Part shown: one piece after another, positions 1 to 7,633 of the stretch
Numbering within the stretch: position 1 is the first letter of the stretch
How the letters are laid out: every line of letters starts with the position of its first letter
NCBI RefSeq assembly: GCF_014705655.1
Contig: NZ_JACXIY010000001.1
Coordinates: 372,001-436,000 of the forward strand
Origin: Paenibacillus arenilitoris
GTDB taxonomy: Bacteria > Bacillota > Bacilli > Paenibacillales > Paenibacillaceae
Direction of reading: 5' to 3'
DNA length: 64,000 nucleotides
Made by a program: the position numbers and the translations under genes
The notes under the pieces: generated by a model
Seen by the model: only the letters and a program-made list of their open reading frames with translations
Database searches by the model: none
What the model was told of the DNA's origin: nothing

Positions 1-23
1 TCGTACAAGGAGAGTGAAGCGTC

Positions 24-539
24 ATGCTGACCGTCAAACCGGCCAAGTCGAAGCTCGAGCGGCAAGAGGGCATGAATCATCTATGGATAAGCTATCAGCC
101 GAGTATGGGGGCAACGAACGTCAGGATCGTTCTCGAGCTGCCCGCTGGGGTATATCGGAGTCGAAATTTGAACGGTTTCCACGAGAACGAGGCTGACGAA
201 ATCGTCGTCTATGAACCCGGAAAGGCCGACGGCTTTTTTATCGAAATCTTTACGCGGGAGGCGATCGATTGCGGGATGAAGACGATTCGTGCGGTTTTGT
301 TATTAGAGGATCGGCACGGAACGCAGCATCGGCTTGAGCAGACGGTATCGCTAGAGGTCGCGGATGAGGAGGACATGGACGACGTTCGGATCGATGATGA
401 GCTCATCCGCAGGCTCAAGGATCTCCCGCCGCCCGGCGACGGGGACGAGCGCCGGGACGAGGACGGTAAGCATCGCTTCATAAGGCTGGCTCCCGGCCCG
501 TTCTCGGACCTGGAGAAGAAATACCGAATTGAAGGGTAA
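24..539 (+). CDS. Hypothetical protein, 171 aa
   Basis: I do not recognise this protein. The ATG at 24 has a good ribosome binding site (AAGGAGAG at 7-14), so the start is well supported. The N-terminal two thirds looks like a compact beta-rich soluble domain. Residues about 115-150 are very acidic and charged, with several Glu/Asp runs and a Pro-Pro-Pro turn, and are probably disordered. There is no signal peptide or membrane segment, so it is probably cytoplasmic. It stands alone before a lipoprotein gene on the same strand 107 bases downstream, and nothing nearby suggests a role. Confidence 0.7.
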   Translation: MLTVKPAKSKLERQEGMNHLWISYQPSMGATNVRIVLELPAGVYRSRNLNGFHENEADEIVVYEPGKADGFFIEIFTREAIDCGMKTIRAVLLLEDRHGTQHRLEQTVSLEVADEEDMDDVRIDDELIRRLKDLPPPGDGDERRDEDGKHRFIRLAPGPFSDLEKKYRIEG

Positions 540-646
540 CTGACATAAGCGTAGGCGGCTCCATATCGCTTTTTATTGCAACAAAACCATCGATTTTGCG
601 TCCAATCTAATGAAATCGTTATACCTGCATAAGGAGGTTACCCGTA

Positions 647-1126
647 TTGAAGCATGCCGTTTCAATCGTGATTATGGCAATGATCCTCGCGCTTGCCGGC
701 TGCGGGACGAGTACGCCGTCGGAGCCCCGGGCGGACATGTTCAGCGTGAAGGTGGAAATGCCGGAAGCCGCCCGAGCCGGAGAGACGTTCGTCGTCGAAG
801 GAGCTCTGGCGAACGGTTCCCGCTCCGAATGGAAAATCGAGCACGGCGCGGACATGTTCACTTATGCCGTCTTCGACGAGGAGGGGAATCCCGTTCTTCA
901 GGACGGTTCGAAGTACGTGCATATGATCGGTTTCGGCAAGGTTTTGGAGCCGGACGAATCCTATTCGAACGACGGGGAAGGCCATGTTCTCCCGCCAAAC
1001 AACGAGCTCAAGCTGAAGGCAGGGAGCTACACGCTCGTCGCGACGGCCGAATTCCGCATCAAGCATGGCGGTGAAGATTTGCCGTTCAAAATTCAATCGA
1101 AGCCGTATCCGCTTCATGTATCGTAA
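647..1126 (+). CDS. Small secreted lipoprotein
   Basis: The protein has 159 residues with a lipoprotein signal: a hydrophobic stretch at residues 4-17 and lipobox Leu-Ala-Gly-Cys with Cys19 as the lipidation site. It should be anchored on the outer face of the membrane. The mature part has an Ig/BsuPI-like beta-sandwich flavour (a GETF...VEGAL...NGS pattern, then a late GSYTLVATAEF strand pair), as in proteins related to intracellular proteinase inhibitor; this is inference only. The start is TTG at 647, chosen because AAGGAGGT at 631-638 sits eight bases upstream. It is followed by two hairpins and then convergent genes. Confidence 0.75.
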   Translation: MKHAVSIVIMAMILALAGCGTSTPSEPRADMFSVKVEMPEAARAGETFVVEGALANGSRSEWKIEHGADMFTYAVFDEEGNPVLQDGSKYVHMIGFGKVLEPDESYSNDGEGHVLPPNNELKLKAGSYTLVATAEFRIKHGGEDLPFKIQSKPYPLHVS

Positions 1127-1182
1127 ATCGGGGCGCCGCTGAAATCTCTTCCAAATGATGCGATTTTGCCGGCAGCGGGGCG

Positions 1183-1261
1183 ATCAGGTCTAATTTCTAG
1201 ACCTGATCTGCCTAAACAAGCTCAAATTTGCGCATCAGATCTAATGTTTAGATCTGATCTG
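1183..1261. repeat. Duplicated hairpin with compensatory change
   Basis: Two 28-base units (1183-1210 and 1234-1261) are each a near-perfect inverted repeat with 10-11 bp arms (ATCAGGTCTA and ATCAGATCTA types). They differ at four positions. Two of these (units' positions 6 and 20) are partners in the stem, G-C in the first copy and A-T in the second, so pairing is kept. There is no T-tract. They sit between the convergent lipoprotein and kinase genes and could act as bidirectional transcript ends or as a small repeat element. Confidence 0.7.
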
Positions 1262-1289
1262 TCGAGGTACCGCCGCCGTTCCCGTGCAG

Positions 1290-2153
1290 TCAATCGCTTG
1301 CCGGTCGCTCTCCGTCTTCGCCCAAGTCCGCCGCCTTCAGCCACTCCCGGTAAAATTCGCCGACGCTATCGTAACGATCATCCCGCTCGGGGGAAGCGGC
1401 TTTGGAGGCTACCCGGTACAGCGCATCCGACCCCCGCCAATCTCCGCGATCGCGGCTGCCGTCGTTCCCGAGGAACACGAAGGCCGCGGCTCCCATCGTA
1501 AAGACGTTCGTCCGCCGGTCGATCCGGCTGCCCCTTATGAACTCCTCCGGCGCCATGAAACGGGAGGACCCGAACAGCCGATCCGCTTCCAGAAGAAACG
1601 GCCCCCTCGCGTAATGGTCAAAGTCGCACAAATGCAGCGCTTCCCGGCCGAAATCGTAAAGGATGCAGCCGTCGTAAAAATCCACCGCGACATAACCCAA
1701 GCTCTCCAAATAGACATGCGTCTCGTATACGGCGTTCAGCGCGGCGATGATTTTCCCGCTCGGCAGCCGCCTGAAGCGGTAGTGCGGCGATTCAGGTCTG
1801 CTTCGGCCTTCCTTTCCCGGAAAATCCGGAGAATGCAACACCTCGCCGCCGACCCATTCGTAGACGAGGGCGAGGCCGCCGCCTCCGGTCCGAAACGCGT
1901 GCAGCAGCTTCGGTATCCGGGGATGCCGCGCTTCATGGTGGAAGGCGATGGCCTGCTTCAAAAACCCGACAGCCGGGGGCAGCGCGGCGAACTTAACGAA
2001 AAAGTTGCGTCCCCCGCATTCTATGCCGTAAGAGACGCAGCCCGAATCCTGCTTGTCGAATACGGCGAAGACGTCTCCGACTTCGGACAGATAGTCCAAT
2101 AGATGACCGTCGATCGCTTCGTTCTGGAGCAGCAAGCATTTATCGTTTTTCAT
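1290..2153 (-). CDS. Atypical serine/threonine-kinase-fold protein
   Basis: The protein has 287 residues with a protein-kinase-like outline: a beta3-type lysine in FFVKFA (Lys54), a hinge-like LVYEW near 97-100, a catalytic-loop segment around VAVDFYDG (Asp158), a DFD in place of DFG (177-179), FMAPEE as the APE motif (201-203) and a conserved Asp at 212 before the alpha-F helix. The normal HRDxKxxN loop is altered: the His-Arg, Lys and Asn positions are replaced, so activity is uncertain. There is no membrane segment. The start has a strong site (AAAGGAGG) and overlaps the upstream methyltransferase gene by 14 bases, so the two are translationally coupled and likely work together. Confidence 0.75.
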   Translation of the reverse strand: MKNDKCLLLQNEAIDGHLLDYLSEVGDVFAVFDKQDSGCVSYGIECGGRNFFVKFAALPPAVGFLKQAIAFHHEARHPRIPKLLHAFRTGGGGLALVYEWVGGEVLHSPDFPGKEGRSRPESPHYRFRRLPSGKIIAALNAVYETHVYLESLGYVAVDFYDGCILYDFGREALHLCDFDHYARGPFLLEADRLFGSSRFMAPEEFIRGSRIDRRTNVFTMGAAAFVFLGNDGSRDRGDWRGSDALYRVASKAASPERDDRYDSVGEFYREWLKAADLGEDGERPASD

Positions 2154-2973
2154 TTGGCGTCCTCCTTTGACTCTCCGGCGCTTTCGCGTGGAGAAGGTAA
2201 TGGAAGCTCGTCATTTGGAGACCCCGCTCGCCGCGGTTTCGTTCGAAAGTGGTACGGATTCCGTCCATGCTGGTTTCCTTCAAGTATGCGAGGACGCGCT
2301 CGTTCTGGCCGAAGCCTGCCATCGCGACGACGTCTTCCGCCGAAGGGAGATATACCGTGTCGCGGAGGACGCGGACAACTACATCGGGTAATCCGCTGCC
2401 GGCAAGCCGCTCGCGAATCTTATCGAGAATGGGGGTGCCGGGGGCGGAAGGGGCGAACAAACCGGGAAAGAGCCGGCTCAGCTCTCCGCCTTCGCCATTG
2501 CCGTCTCCTGGATGAAGAGCCAGCAGCTCTCCGCCCGGACGGAGAATCCGGCTTGCCTCGGAGTACCAGCTGGTCGGTCCCTTCCTTGTATAGGCAACGT
2601 CGAAATAGCCGTCTTCGAACGGAAGCCCTTCATGCGTTCGGCCAAGAACATAACGGACATTCGGCTTGCGGGAACGCCGTGCCGTCGTCAGGAAGCCCTC
2701 GGTCATGTCGTAGCCGACGACTTCATCGGCTTGCTCCGCCCAGCGGCTCGTGAATTCGCCGTGGCCGCAGCCGACGTCGAGCACGCGGCCTCGGATCAGT
2801 CCGGCCAGTTGCGCCGCGAACAAATCCTCCGCCGATACGCCTTCCGTCGCGCAGTTCCACGTGTACGCATAACGCCCGGTCTGTGCGGCGAGCTGGTCGC
2901 ACCAAGGCTTCGACTGCCCTGGCAGCCATTCGGGATGTCTTGTTAAATCGGGAAAAATAAGCTCCACCTCCAT
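2140..2973 (-). CDS. Class I SAM-dependent methyltransferase
   Basis: The protein has 277 residues. Motif I, VLDVGCGHGEF at residues 64-74, is the SAM-binding glycine loop, followed by an acidic residue in VVGYD after the next strand, a DVAYTRKGPT motif and an ILRPGGELLALHPG strand, all typical of the Methyltransf_11/25 group. The substrate cannot be read from the sequence. It is first in a two-gene unit with the kinase-like gene. The start at 2973 is the only ATG that keeps the fold, but a GGAGGTGG lies just inside the coding start rather than upstream, so initiation is odd and the exact start is uncertain. Confidence 0.82.
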   Translation of the reverse strand: MEVELIFPDLTRHPEWLPGQSKPWCDQLAAQTGRYAYTWNCATEGVSAEDLFAAQLAGLIRGRVLDVGCGHGEFTSRWAEQADEVVGYDMTEGFLTTARRSRKPNVRYVLGRTHEGLPFEDGYFDVAYTRKGPTSWYSEASRILRPGGELLALHPGDGNGEGGELSRLFPGLFAPSAPGTPILDKIRERLAGSGLPDVVVRVLRDTVYLPSAEDVVAMAGFGQNERVLAYLKETSMDGIRTTFERNRGERGLQMTSFHYLLHAKAPESQRRTPNEKR

Positions 2974-3167
2974 AATCGCTATTGATTAGCCGGCCGGCAT
3001 CCACCATCTTAGCCGATATTTTCCTGAAATTGTAGACTTATAATGAACGGAGAGTTATAATAAGATCATAAGGAGCCGGAAATAGGCCCCTTTATTTAAA
3101 AACACCCAAAATCACCAGTCACTCTCGTCCCTTTTAGGCGGCGGGAGTTTTTTTATGGCATACGGCA

Positions 3168-3210
3168 AAAAAAGCAAAAAACGTCCAAAGAGGACGCTTT
3201 TTGTTTTTCT
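3168..3210 (-). terminator. Rho-independent terminator
   Basis: Read on the minus strand, an A-rich arm followed by GCGTCC pairs with GGACG across a short TCTTT loop and runs into a T-rich tract. It lies just downstream of the small gene ending at 3219. Confidence 0.6.
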
Positions 3211-3218
3211 AAAAGAAG

Positions 3219-3440
3219 TTAACGCGTAATGACGGCTACGATTTTATTGATGGGCACGAACATTTTCGTCCCGAGCAACGTTCTAAGCACGACGACTCCC
3301 TTTTTCACGTTTATGACCCTGCCTGCCAACTCTTCCTGCGAAAGCGTTTTGAGAACGGGCTTCGGGCCGCCTCTCGCATCCGAATCGCCGCAGGGCGCCA
3401 ACTCAGAACAAAAGTCAAACCTCATCATACAATTATCCAT
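3219..3440 (-). CDS. Small hypothetical protein, 73 aa
   Basis: I do not recognise a function. The C-terminal half (KGVVVLRTLLGTKMFVPINK region) has the alternating hydrophobic pattern of a small beta-barrel or Sm-like fold, while the N-terminal half carries three cysteines. A terminator directly follows it, which supports a real gene. No clear ribosome binding site precedes either in-frame ATG (3440 or 3425), so the start is uncertain. It may be a sporulation or coat-associated small protein, but that is only a guess from size and composition. Confidence 0.5.
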   Translation of the reverse strand: MDNCMMRFDFCSELAPCGDSDARGGPKPVLKTLSQEELAGRVINVKKGVVVLRTLLGTKMFVPINKIVAVITR

Positions 3441-3508
3441 CTTAGCGTCGGCGGAATTCCGTTATCATGAAAGCAGCAATCTTATTCAGGAAGGGAGAAG
3501 GGACTTCG

Positions 3509-3796
3509 ATGGCCTCAACCATCTATTTGGTTACCCGGGGAGACGACCTCGGAAGCAGCCGCTCCGCGAATGCCGGCATACTCGAAGCATGCCGGAGCGG
3601 CCTATTGAAAAACGTATCGGTTATGGCATGCGCGCCCTATGCGGAAGAAGCGGCGGAGCTGCTTCGGGACGCGCCCGGCGTATGCTTCGGGATTCACGCG
3701 ACTTTCAATGCCGAATGGGATTTCGTTCGATGGGGGCCTGTCCTGCCGAGGGAGCTCTTCATTACCGGCATTACGCTCGGTTCGGTCAAGGAATAA
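3509..3796 (+). pseudogene. Truncated ChbG/YdjC-type carbohydrate deacetylase
   Basis: The 95-residue product begins like the ChbG/YdjC family: a GDDLG metal motif at residues 11-15, an NAGILEACRSGLLKNVSVM helix-strand, and FGIHAT with the metal-binding His63. The family normally has about 250 residues. Here the frame stops right after the third motif and a terminator follows at 3810, so the middle and C-terminal part, with the remaining metal ligand and catalytic residues, are absent. An internal deletion is the likely cause, since the gene still has its ribosome binding site (AAGGGAG at 3491) and terminator. It is probably inactive. Confidence 0.75.
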
Positions 3797-3809
3797 AGCA
3801 ATGCGGCGC

Positions 3810-3834
3810 GCCATCCGTTACGGATGGCTTTTTT
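3810..3834 (+). terminator. Rho-independent terminator
   Basis: GCCATCCG, loop TTA, CGGATGGC, then six T residues. It follows the truncated deacetylase gene directly. Confidence 0.85.
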
Positions 3835-3908
3835 GCTTTAAACAAAAGGTTTACCTATCGCTCATTTGGGAATAAAAGTAAGTAAAAAAAGAGAGGGGCT
3901 ACGGCGGT

Positions 3909-4421
3909 ATGGTCGCTATCATCTATTCCAGTCTTTGGATACTCGCCGCCTTCAAATTCGGCGACCGCAACTGGGAGCGCTATTACCCGACGATGCTGTT
4001 CGCGGCTATAGGCAATTTACTGTATGAATTGATCTGTTACGATTTCCAGCTCTGGCAGCTGGAACCGAACGGGCTTCCCGTCGCCATGATCCCGATCCTG
4101 CTCCTGATCACGGTCGGCATGCCGCTATCGACGTGGATTTTTCTTTCCCGCTACCCGGAGGACAAAGGAGTGCTCGGGAAAGCCGGGTATATCCTGCTGT
4201 TCATCGCTATATTCATCCTGCTCGAATACATATCGGTATTGACCGGCGCGATCACGTATCACAACGATTGGAACCTCTTCTGGTCCTTTCTCTTCAACAT
4301 CGTCATGTTCATTATGCTGCGAATCCATTACCGCAAGCCGCTCTTCGGCTTGATGCTGTCCGCGGCCTATACGGGGCTGCTTATCGTCATGTTCGACGTT
4401 ACCTTCGACAAGATGAAGTAG
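3909..4421 (+). CDS. CBO0543-type multi-pass membrane protein
   Basis: The protein has 170 residues with about five hydrophobic segments (near 1-13, 25-40, 58-78, 92-112, 122-136 and 145-163). The spacing and the aromatic-rich opening (WILAAFKFGDRNWERYYPTMLF) fit the CBO0543 family of small integral membrane proteins common in Bacillales, whose function is unknown. The ATG at 3909 is preceded by AGAGAGGGGC. It ends two bases before the convergent LacI-type regulator gene, so the two transcripts probably overlap at their 3' ends. Confidence 0.7.
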   Translation: MVAIIYSSLWILAAFKFGDRNWERYYPTMLFAAIGNLLYELICYDFQLWQLEPNGLPVAMIPILLLITVGMPLSTWIFLSRYPEDKGVLGKAGYILLFIAIFILLEYISVLTGAITYHNDWNLFWSFLFNIVMFIMLRIHYRKPLFGLMLSAAYTGLLIVMFDVTFDKMK

Positions 4422-4423
4422 CT

Positions 4424-5473
4424 TTACCGAATCGGCGCGGTTGATTCGCGGACGAGCAGCCGCGGCTCGATGCGGAGCTGGACGGGCGCCGATTCCTGAA
4501 TTTTCCCCTCGATTTTGTCGATAAGAATCTGGCAAGCCTTCTCCCCGATCTGCTGAATGGAGGTCTCGACCGTCGTTAACGGCGGATCCAGTACCGAGCT
4601 TAGGTATACGCCTTCGTAACCGCCGACCGATACGTCCTCCGGTATGCGGAGTCCAAGCTTCTTCAAGGCGATATAGACGGAGGAAGCGGTAATATCGTTA
4701 GCGACGAACAGGGCCGTCGGCCGGTCGGCGGCGGTCAACCAGGCAACGAATTCGCGGTTGTCGCTCAAAATGTTCTCACTGTTCATCTGTTTTACGTGGT
4801 AATGGAGATGGAATGGAACGATTGAACGTTCGCCGTCGTCCAGCCCCCTCTCGTTCAACGCTCTCCGATAACCTTTGATCCGATCCAGCACCTCGGAAGA
4901 ACGCTTCAATTTGGCGCCGTACACGAAGCCGATGCGCCGGTGTCCCAAATCGAGCAAATGCTTGGTCATCATATAGCCGCCAAGCTCGTCGTCGCACACG
5001 ACGTAATCGCAGTCCAGGTCGCGAAAATATTTCGTATAAAGAACGAACGGCACGCCTTCCGCCTTCAGCTTGCGGTAGTTGGCGCTGACCAAGGAATGAA
5101 AGGCCAGAAATCCGTCCACCATATTGTTTTTGTACTTTTCGATATAGGAGCTCTCCAGGCTCGGACTCGCCATCGGACCGACGAATATCGTGTAGCCCCG
5201 GCTCATGGCGTATGGAACGGCGCCGTGGATAATTTGATTCTGGTAATCGTCATGAAAGGGAGCGGAGACGAGCAAGGCAAGCGTGTTCGTTTTACCGTTG
5301 GCGAGGCTCTTGGCCATATGATTCGGCACGTAACCTAGCTCGCTCGCGACTTCCTTCACTTTGCGGACGGTCTCCTCGCTGATCGAGCCTTCGCCGCGCA
5401 TCGCGAGCGACGCCGCCATTTTGGATATGCCAACAACTTTGGCTATGTCTTCCAGTTTCACTCTTTTTTTCAT
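4424..5473 (-). CDS. LacI-family transcriptional regulator
   Basis: The protein has 349 residues. The N-terminal helix-turn-helix (VKLEDIAKVVGISKMAASLAM, residues 5-25) is followed by the hinge helix (ETVRKVKEVASELGYVPNHMAKSL) and a periplasmic-binding-protein-like effector domain (65-345) with the usual HLLDLGHRRIGFV and ALFVANDITA segments. It should bind a sugar ligand and DNA as a dimer. It is divergent from the DUF4185-led operon, and a tandem palindrome of LacI type lies between them at 5613-5636, so it probably represses that operon and possibly itself. Confidence 0.93.
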   Translation of the reverse strand: MKKRVKLEDIAKVVGISKMAASLAMRGEGSISEETVRKVKEVASELGYVPNHMAKSLANGKTNTLALLVSAPFHDDYQNQIIHGAVPYAMSRGYTIFVGPMASPSLESSYIEKYKNNMVDGFLAFHSLVSANYRKLKAEGVPFVLYTKYFRDLDCDYVVCDDELGGYMMTKHLLDLGHRRIGFVYGAKLKRSSEVLDRIKGYRRALNERGLDDGERSIVPFHLHYHVKQMNSENILSDNREFVAWLTAADRPTALFVANDITASSVYIALKKLGLRIPEDVSVGGYEGVYLSSVLDPPLTTVETSIQQIGEKACQILIDKIEGKIQESAPVQLRIEPRLLVRESTAPIR

Positions 5474-5530
5474 CCGTTATCTCCTGCCCGAAGCGTCGGT
5501 TCATTGGTTTCGCTTGTAAAGATTAGCATC

Positions 5531-5560
5531 ATTATATTAAAAATCGAAGAGGCAACGCAA
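5531..5560 (-). promoter_or_regulatory. Promoter of the LacI-type regulator
   Basis: On the minus strand TTGCGT (5555-5560) and TATAAT (5531-5536) are 18 bases apart, about 58 bases upstream of the regulator start. Confidence 0.65.
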
Positions 5561-5579
5561 TGTCGGAGCAAAATTGCCC

Positions 5580-5609
5580 TTGCATAATGGCCAGGGTATA
5601 TTTTATAAT
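5580..5609 (+). promoter_or_regulatory. Promoter of the sulfatase operon
   Basis: TTGCAT (5580-5585) and TATAAT (5604-5609) are 18 bases apart. The predicted start of transcription falls on the operator at 5613, giving a leader of about 215 bases before the first gene. Confidence 0.65.
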
Positions 5610-5612
5610 CGC

Positions 5613-5636
5613 TTTACCGGTAAATTTACCGGTAAA
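5613..5636. promoter_or_regulatory. Tandem palindromic operator
   Basis: The perfect 12-base palindrome TTTACCGGTAAA occurs twice with no spacer (5613-5624 and 5625-5636). The central CpG-containing symmetry is typical of LacI-family operators. It sits just after the -10 box of the plus-strand promoter, where a bound repressor would block initiation. The obvious binder is the divergent LacI-type protein. Confidence 0.85.
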
Positions 5637-5771
5637 GTAAATACGAGATGAGGATCTTGCCGGATTTTATGGCTAGCGATCAAGTCAGCCCTGTCGAATG
5701 TAGATTCCAACGACCGCGAAGGCGGCATAAAGGAGGCGGTGTCGGAAAAAATGCCCGAAAGACTCGCACGT

Positions 5772-5790
5772 TTGAAAGCGCTTCTATAAT
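5772..5790 (+). promoter_or_regulatory. cre-like site overlapping a TATAAT box
   Basis: The 16-base site starting TTGAAAGCGCTT at 5772 matches the CcpA cre consensus (WTGNAANCGNWNNCWW) at all fixed positions but one. A TATAAT occurs at 5785-5790, inside its right end, 46 bases before the DUF4185 gene, although no good -35 box is visible. Confidence 0.45.
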
Positions 5791-5835
5791 AAATTCGCCG
5801 ATGCTTTAGGCGACCTATTGGAGGATGAGCAAACG

Positions 5836-7578
5836 ATGATGAGAAAATTGTTCGCTGCAAGCTTTTCTATTCTTCTACTGACCGGGCTGGCGGCCGTCCC
5901 GGCCTGGGCGGTGACGCCCGAGAATGTGACGACGGTCTCCAGAGTGACCGGCAAGACGCAGCCTGCAGACGATTTTCCAAACCCGAATCAGACACATTCG
6001 AATTATCACGTATGGGGGACGGATCTTGGCATTATGTGGGATGGGGGCAACGGAAAGATCATGATCGCATTCGGCGATACGGACGGGAGCGCGGCGGTGC
6101 CGGATTGGCGGAGCAACACGCTGGCAATCTCGACCGATACCTTGCCGGCCGACGGCCTTGCCATCGACACGATGATCCAGAACCCGCCGGGCCGAGCCAA
6201 ACAAATTATACCGTCCAAGAAGATCAACAACGACGAGATTACCGTCATCCCGACAGCCGGCATCACGGTCGGAACCCGGCATTACATTCACTTCATGTCG
6301 GTCAAACACTGGGGAACGGACGGCAACTGGCTGACGAACTACGCGGGCATCGCTTATTCGGATGACGACGGGCTGACGTGGACGAAGGACGCGAATGCAA
6401 GGTGGATGAACGATGCAACCGGGTCCAGCCGGTTTCAGCAAGCGGCTTTCGTAAAGGACGGCGGCTACGTCTACATGTATACGACCAAGAACGGCAGAGT
6501 GGGGAATATTTTTTTAACCCGCGTGCCGGAGGCCGATATGCTGGATAAAGCTTCATACGAGTATTGGAGCGGAAACGGCTGGACGCTTAACGACGAAGCG
6601 GCCGCGAAGCCGGTAGCGATGGGCCCGGCCGGCGAAATGTCCGTCGCCTACAACTCCCATTTCGACAAATGGTTCATGGCATACAAAAATAAGGCCCGCC
6701 AGGCGCTCGTCATCCGCGAAGCGGACGAACCGACGGGACCGTGGACCGGGGAAAAAATTGTTAAACGAGGGGCCGGCTTGTATGGACCGTTCATTCATCC
6801 TTGGTATAACGACGGCGACGAGCTGTACTTCACGATGTCGAGGTGGCGGCCGGAGTACAACGTATTTTTCATGAAGGCCGACCTTGTGGAAGACAGTCTG
6901 GAAGGCAACCTATTAAGCGATCCCGGCTTCGAGGACCAGCTTGCGGACGAAGCGGCGGCGCCTTGGTACGCGGCAGGAAGCGCCGTTATGGAAAGAAGCC
7001 TCGGCTTGTCCTACGCGGGAGCGAATAACGTCCTGCTCAGCGGAACGACGGGAACCCATGCGATCAAGCAGCAGGTCGCCCTCGAACCGAATACGACGTA
7101 TACGCTGAAGGGGCGGTTTCATTCTTCCGCCAACAACGCGAACGGGTATTTGGGCGCGCGGCTTACGGGAGGAGGAGCGATTTTGAACGAAAAGGGCTTC
7201 GGGGCCTTGTCCTCCTATACCGAGCAATCGGTCGCGTTCACGACCAACGACATCGCGATCGTCGAAATTTATGCCGGCATGACCGCAGGCGGGGACGAAG
7301 CTTGGGTCCGAGCGGACGACTTGACGCTGACCAAAGGCGTCGACTTTGCCGGTCTCCGTCAACTGACGGAAGCTTATGCGGAACAAGAGGGCATCGCGAC
7401 GGCCTTGAAGGCCAAATTAAGCGCGGCTGAAGGCGAGCAGGCAAGAGGGAATGCCCTTGCAAGCAACAAGCTTCTGAACGCATACATCCACCAAGTCCGG
7501 GCGCAGCTCGGCAAGGCGATCGAACCGGACGATGCCGGGCGGTTAATCCAATTCGCGGAGCAGCTGAAGGAGCAATAA
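5836..7578 (+). CDS. Secreted DUF4185 glycan-active protein with CBM-like and FIMAH-like domains
   Basis: The protein has 580 residues with a signal peptide (1-25, ending AWA). Residues about 30-355 form a DUF4185-type domain with five-bladed-propeller character (YHVWGTDLGIMWDGG, GIAYSDDDGLTW). Some DUF4185 members are reported as D-arabinan-cleaving hydrolases, so a glycoside hydrolase role is plausible but the substrate is unknown. Residues about 362-500 resemble a CBM4/9-type sandwich starting NLLSDPGFE. The C-terminal 70 residues resemble the FIMAH domain found in secreted enzymes. The ATG at 5836 fits GGAGG at 5820 better than the upstream TTG. It is first in the sulfatase operon. Confidence 0.8.
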   Translation: MMRKLFAASFSILLLTGLAAVPAWAVTPENVTTVSRVTGKTQPADDFPNPNQTHSNYHVWGTDLGIMWDGGNGKIMIAFGDTDGSAAVPDWRSNTLAISTDTLPADGLAIDTMIQNPPGRAKQIIPSKKINNDEITVIPTAGITVGTRHYIHFMSVKHWGTDGNWLTNYAGIAYSDDDGLTWTKDANARWMNDATGSSRFQQAAFVKDGGYVYMYTTKNGRVGNIFLTRVPEADMLDKASYEYWSGNGWTLNDEAAAKPVAMGPAGEMSVAYNSHFDKWFMAYKNKARQALVIREADEPTGPWTGEKIVKRGAGLYGPFIHPWYNDGDELYFTMSRWRPEYNVFFMKADLVEDSLEGNLLSDPGFEDQLADEAAAPWYAAGSAVMERSLGLSYAGANNVLLSGTTGTHAIKQQVALEPNTTYTLKGRFHSSANNANGYLGARLTGGGAILNEKGFGALSSYTEQSVAFTTNDIAIVEIYAGMTAGGDEAWVRADDLTLTKGVDFAGLRQLTEAYAEQEGIATALKAKLSAAEGEQARGNALASNKLLNAYIHQVRAQLGKAIEPDDAGRLIQFAEQLKEQ

Positions 7579-7597
7579 TCGGACCGCACCTGACATT

Positions 7598-7613
7598 TTG
7601 CAATCGTTTACAT
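7598..7613 (+). promoter_or_regulatory. Catabolite-responsive element (cre)
   Basis: TTGCAATCGTTTACAT matches the CcpA consensus WTGNAANCGNWNNCWW at every fixed position. It lies in the 55-base gap between the DUF4185 gene and the solute-binding protein gene, so it could give glucose repression of the transporter part of the operon by roadblock or by acting on a local promoter. Confidence 0.65.
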
Positions 7614-7633
7614 GGTATAAGGGAGGCTTCTTC

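Noticed and set aside
1284..2102. Plus-strand open frame opposite the kinase-like gene
   Set aside because: The minus-strand frame has clear kinase motifs and a strong ribosome binding site; the plus-strand frame has neither.
3041..3110. Possible riboswitch or small RNA with a GGAGCC/GGCCCC hairpin
   Set aside because: The hairpin is imperfect, no known riboswitch core was recognised and no suitable gene follows on the plus strand.
5739..5789. Possible 16-residue leader peptide (GTG start) before the DUF4185 gene
   Set aside because: AGGAGG at 5731 is only two bases from the GTG and too far from the in-frame ATG at 5751. No regulatory codon run is visible.
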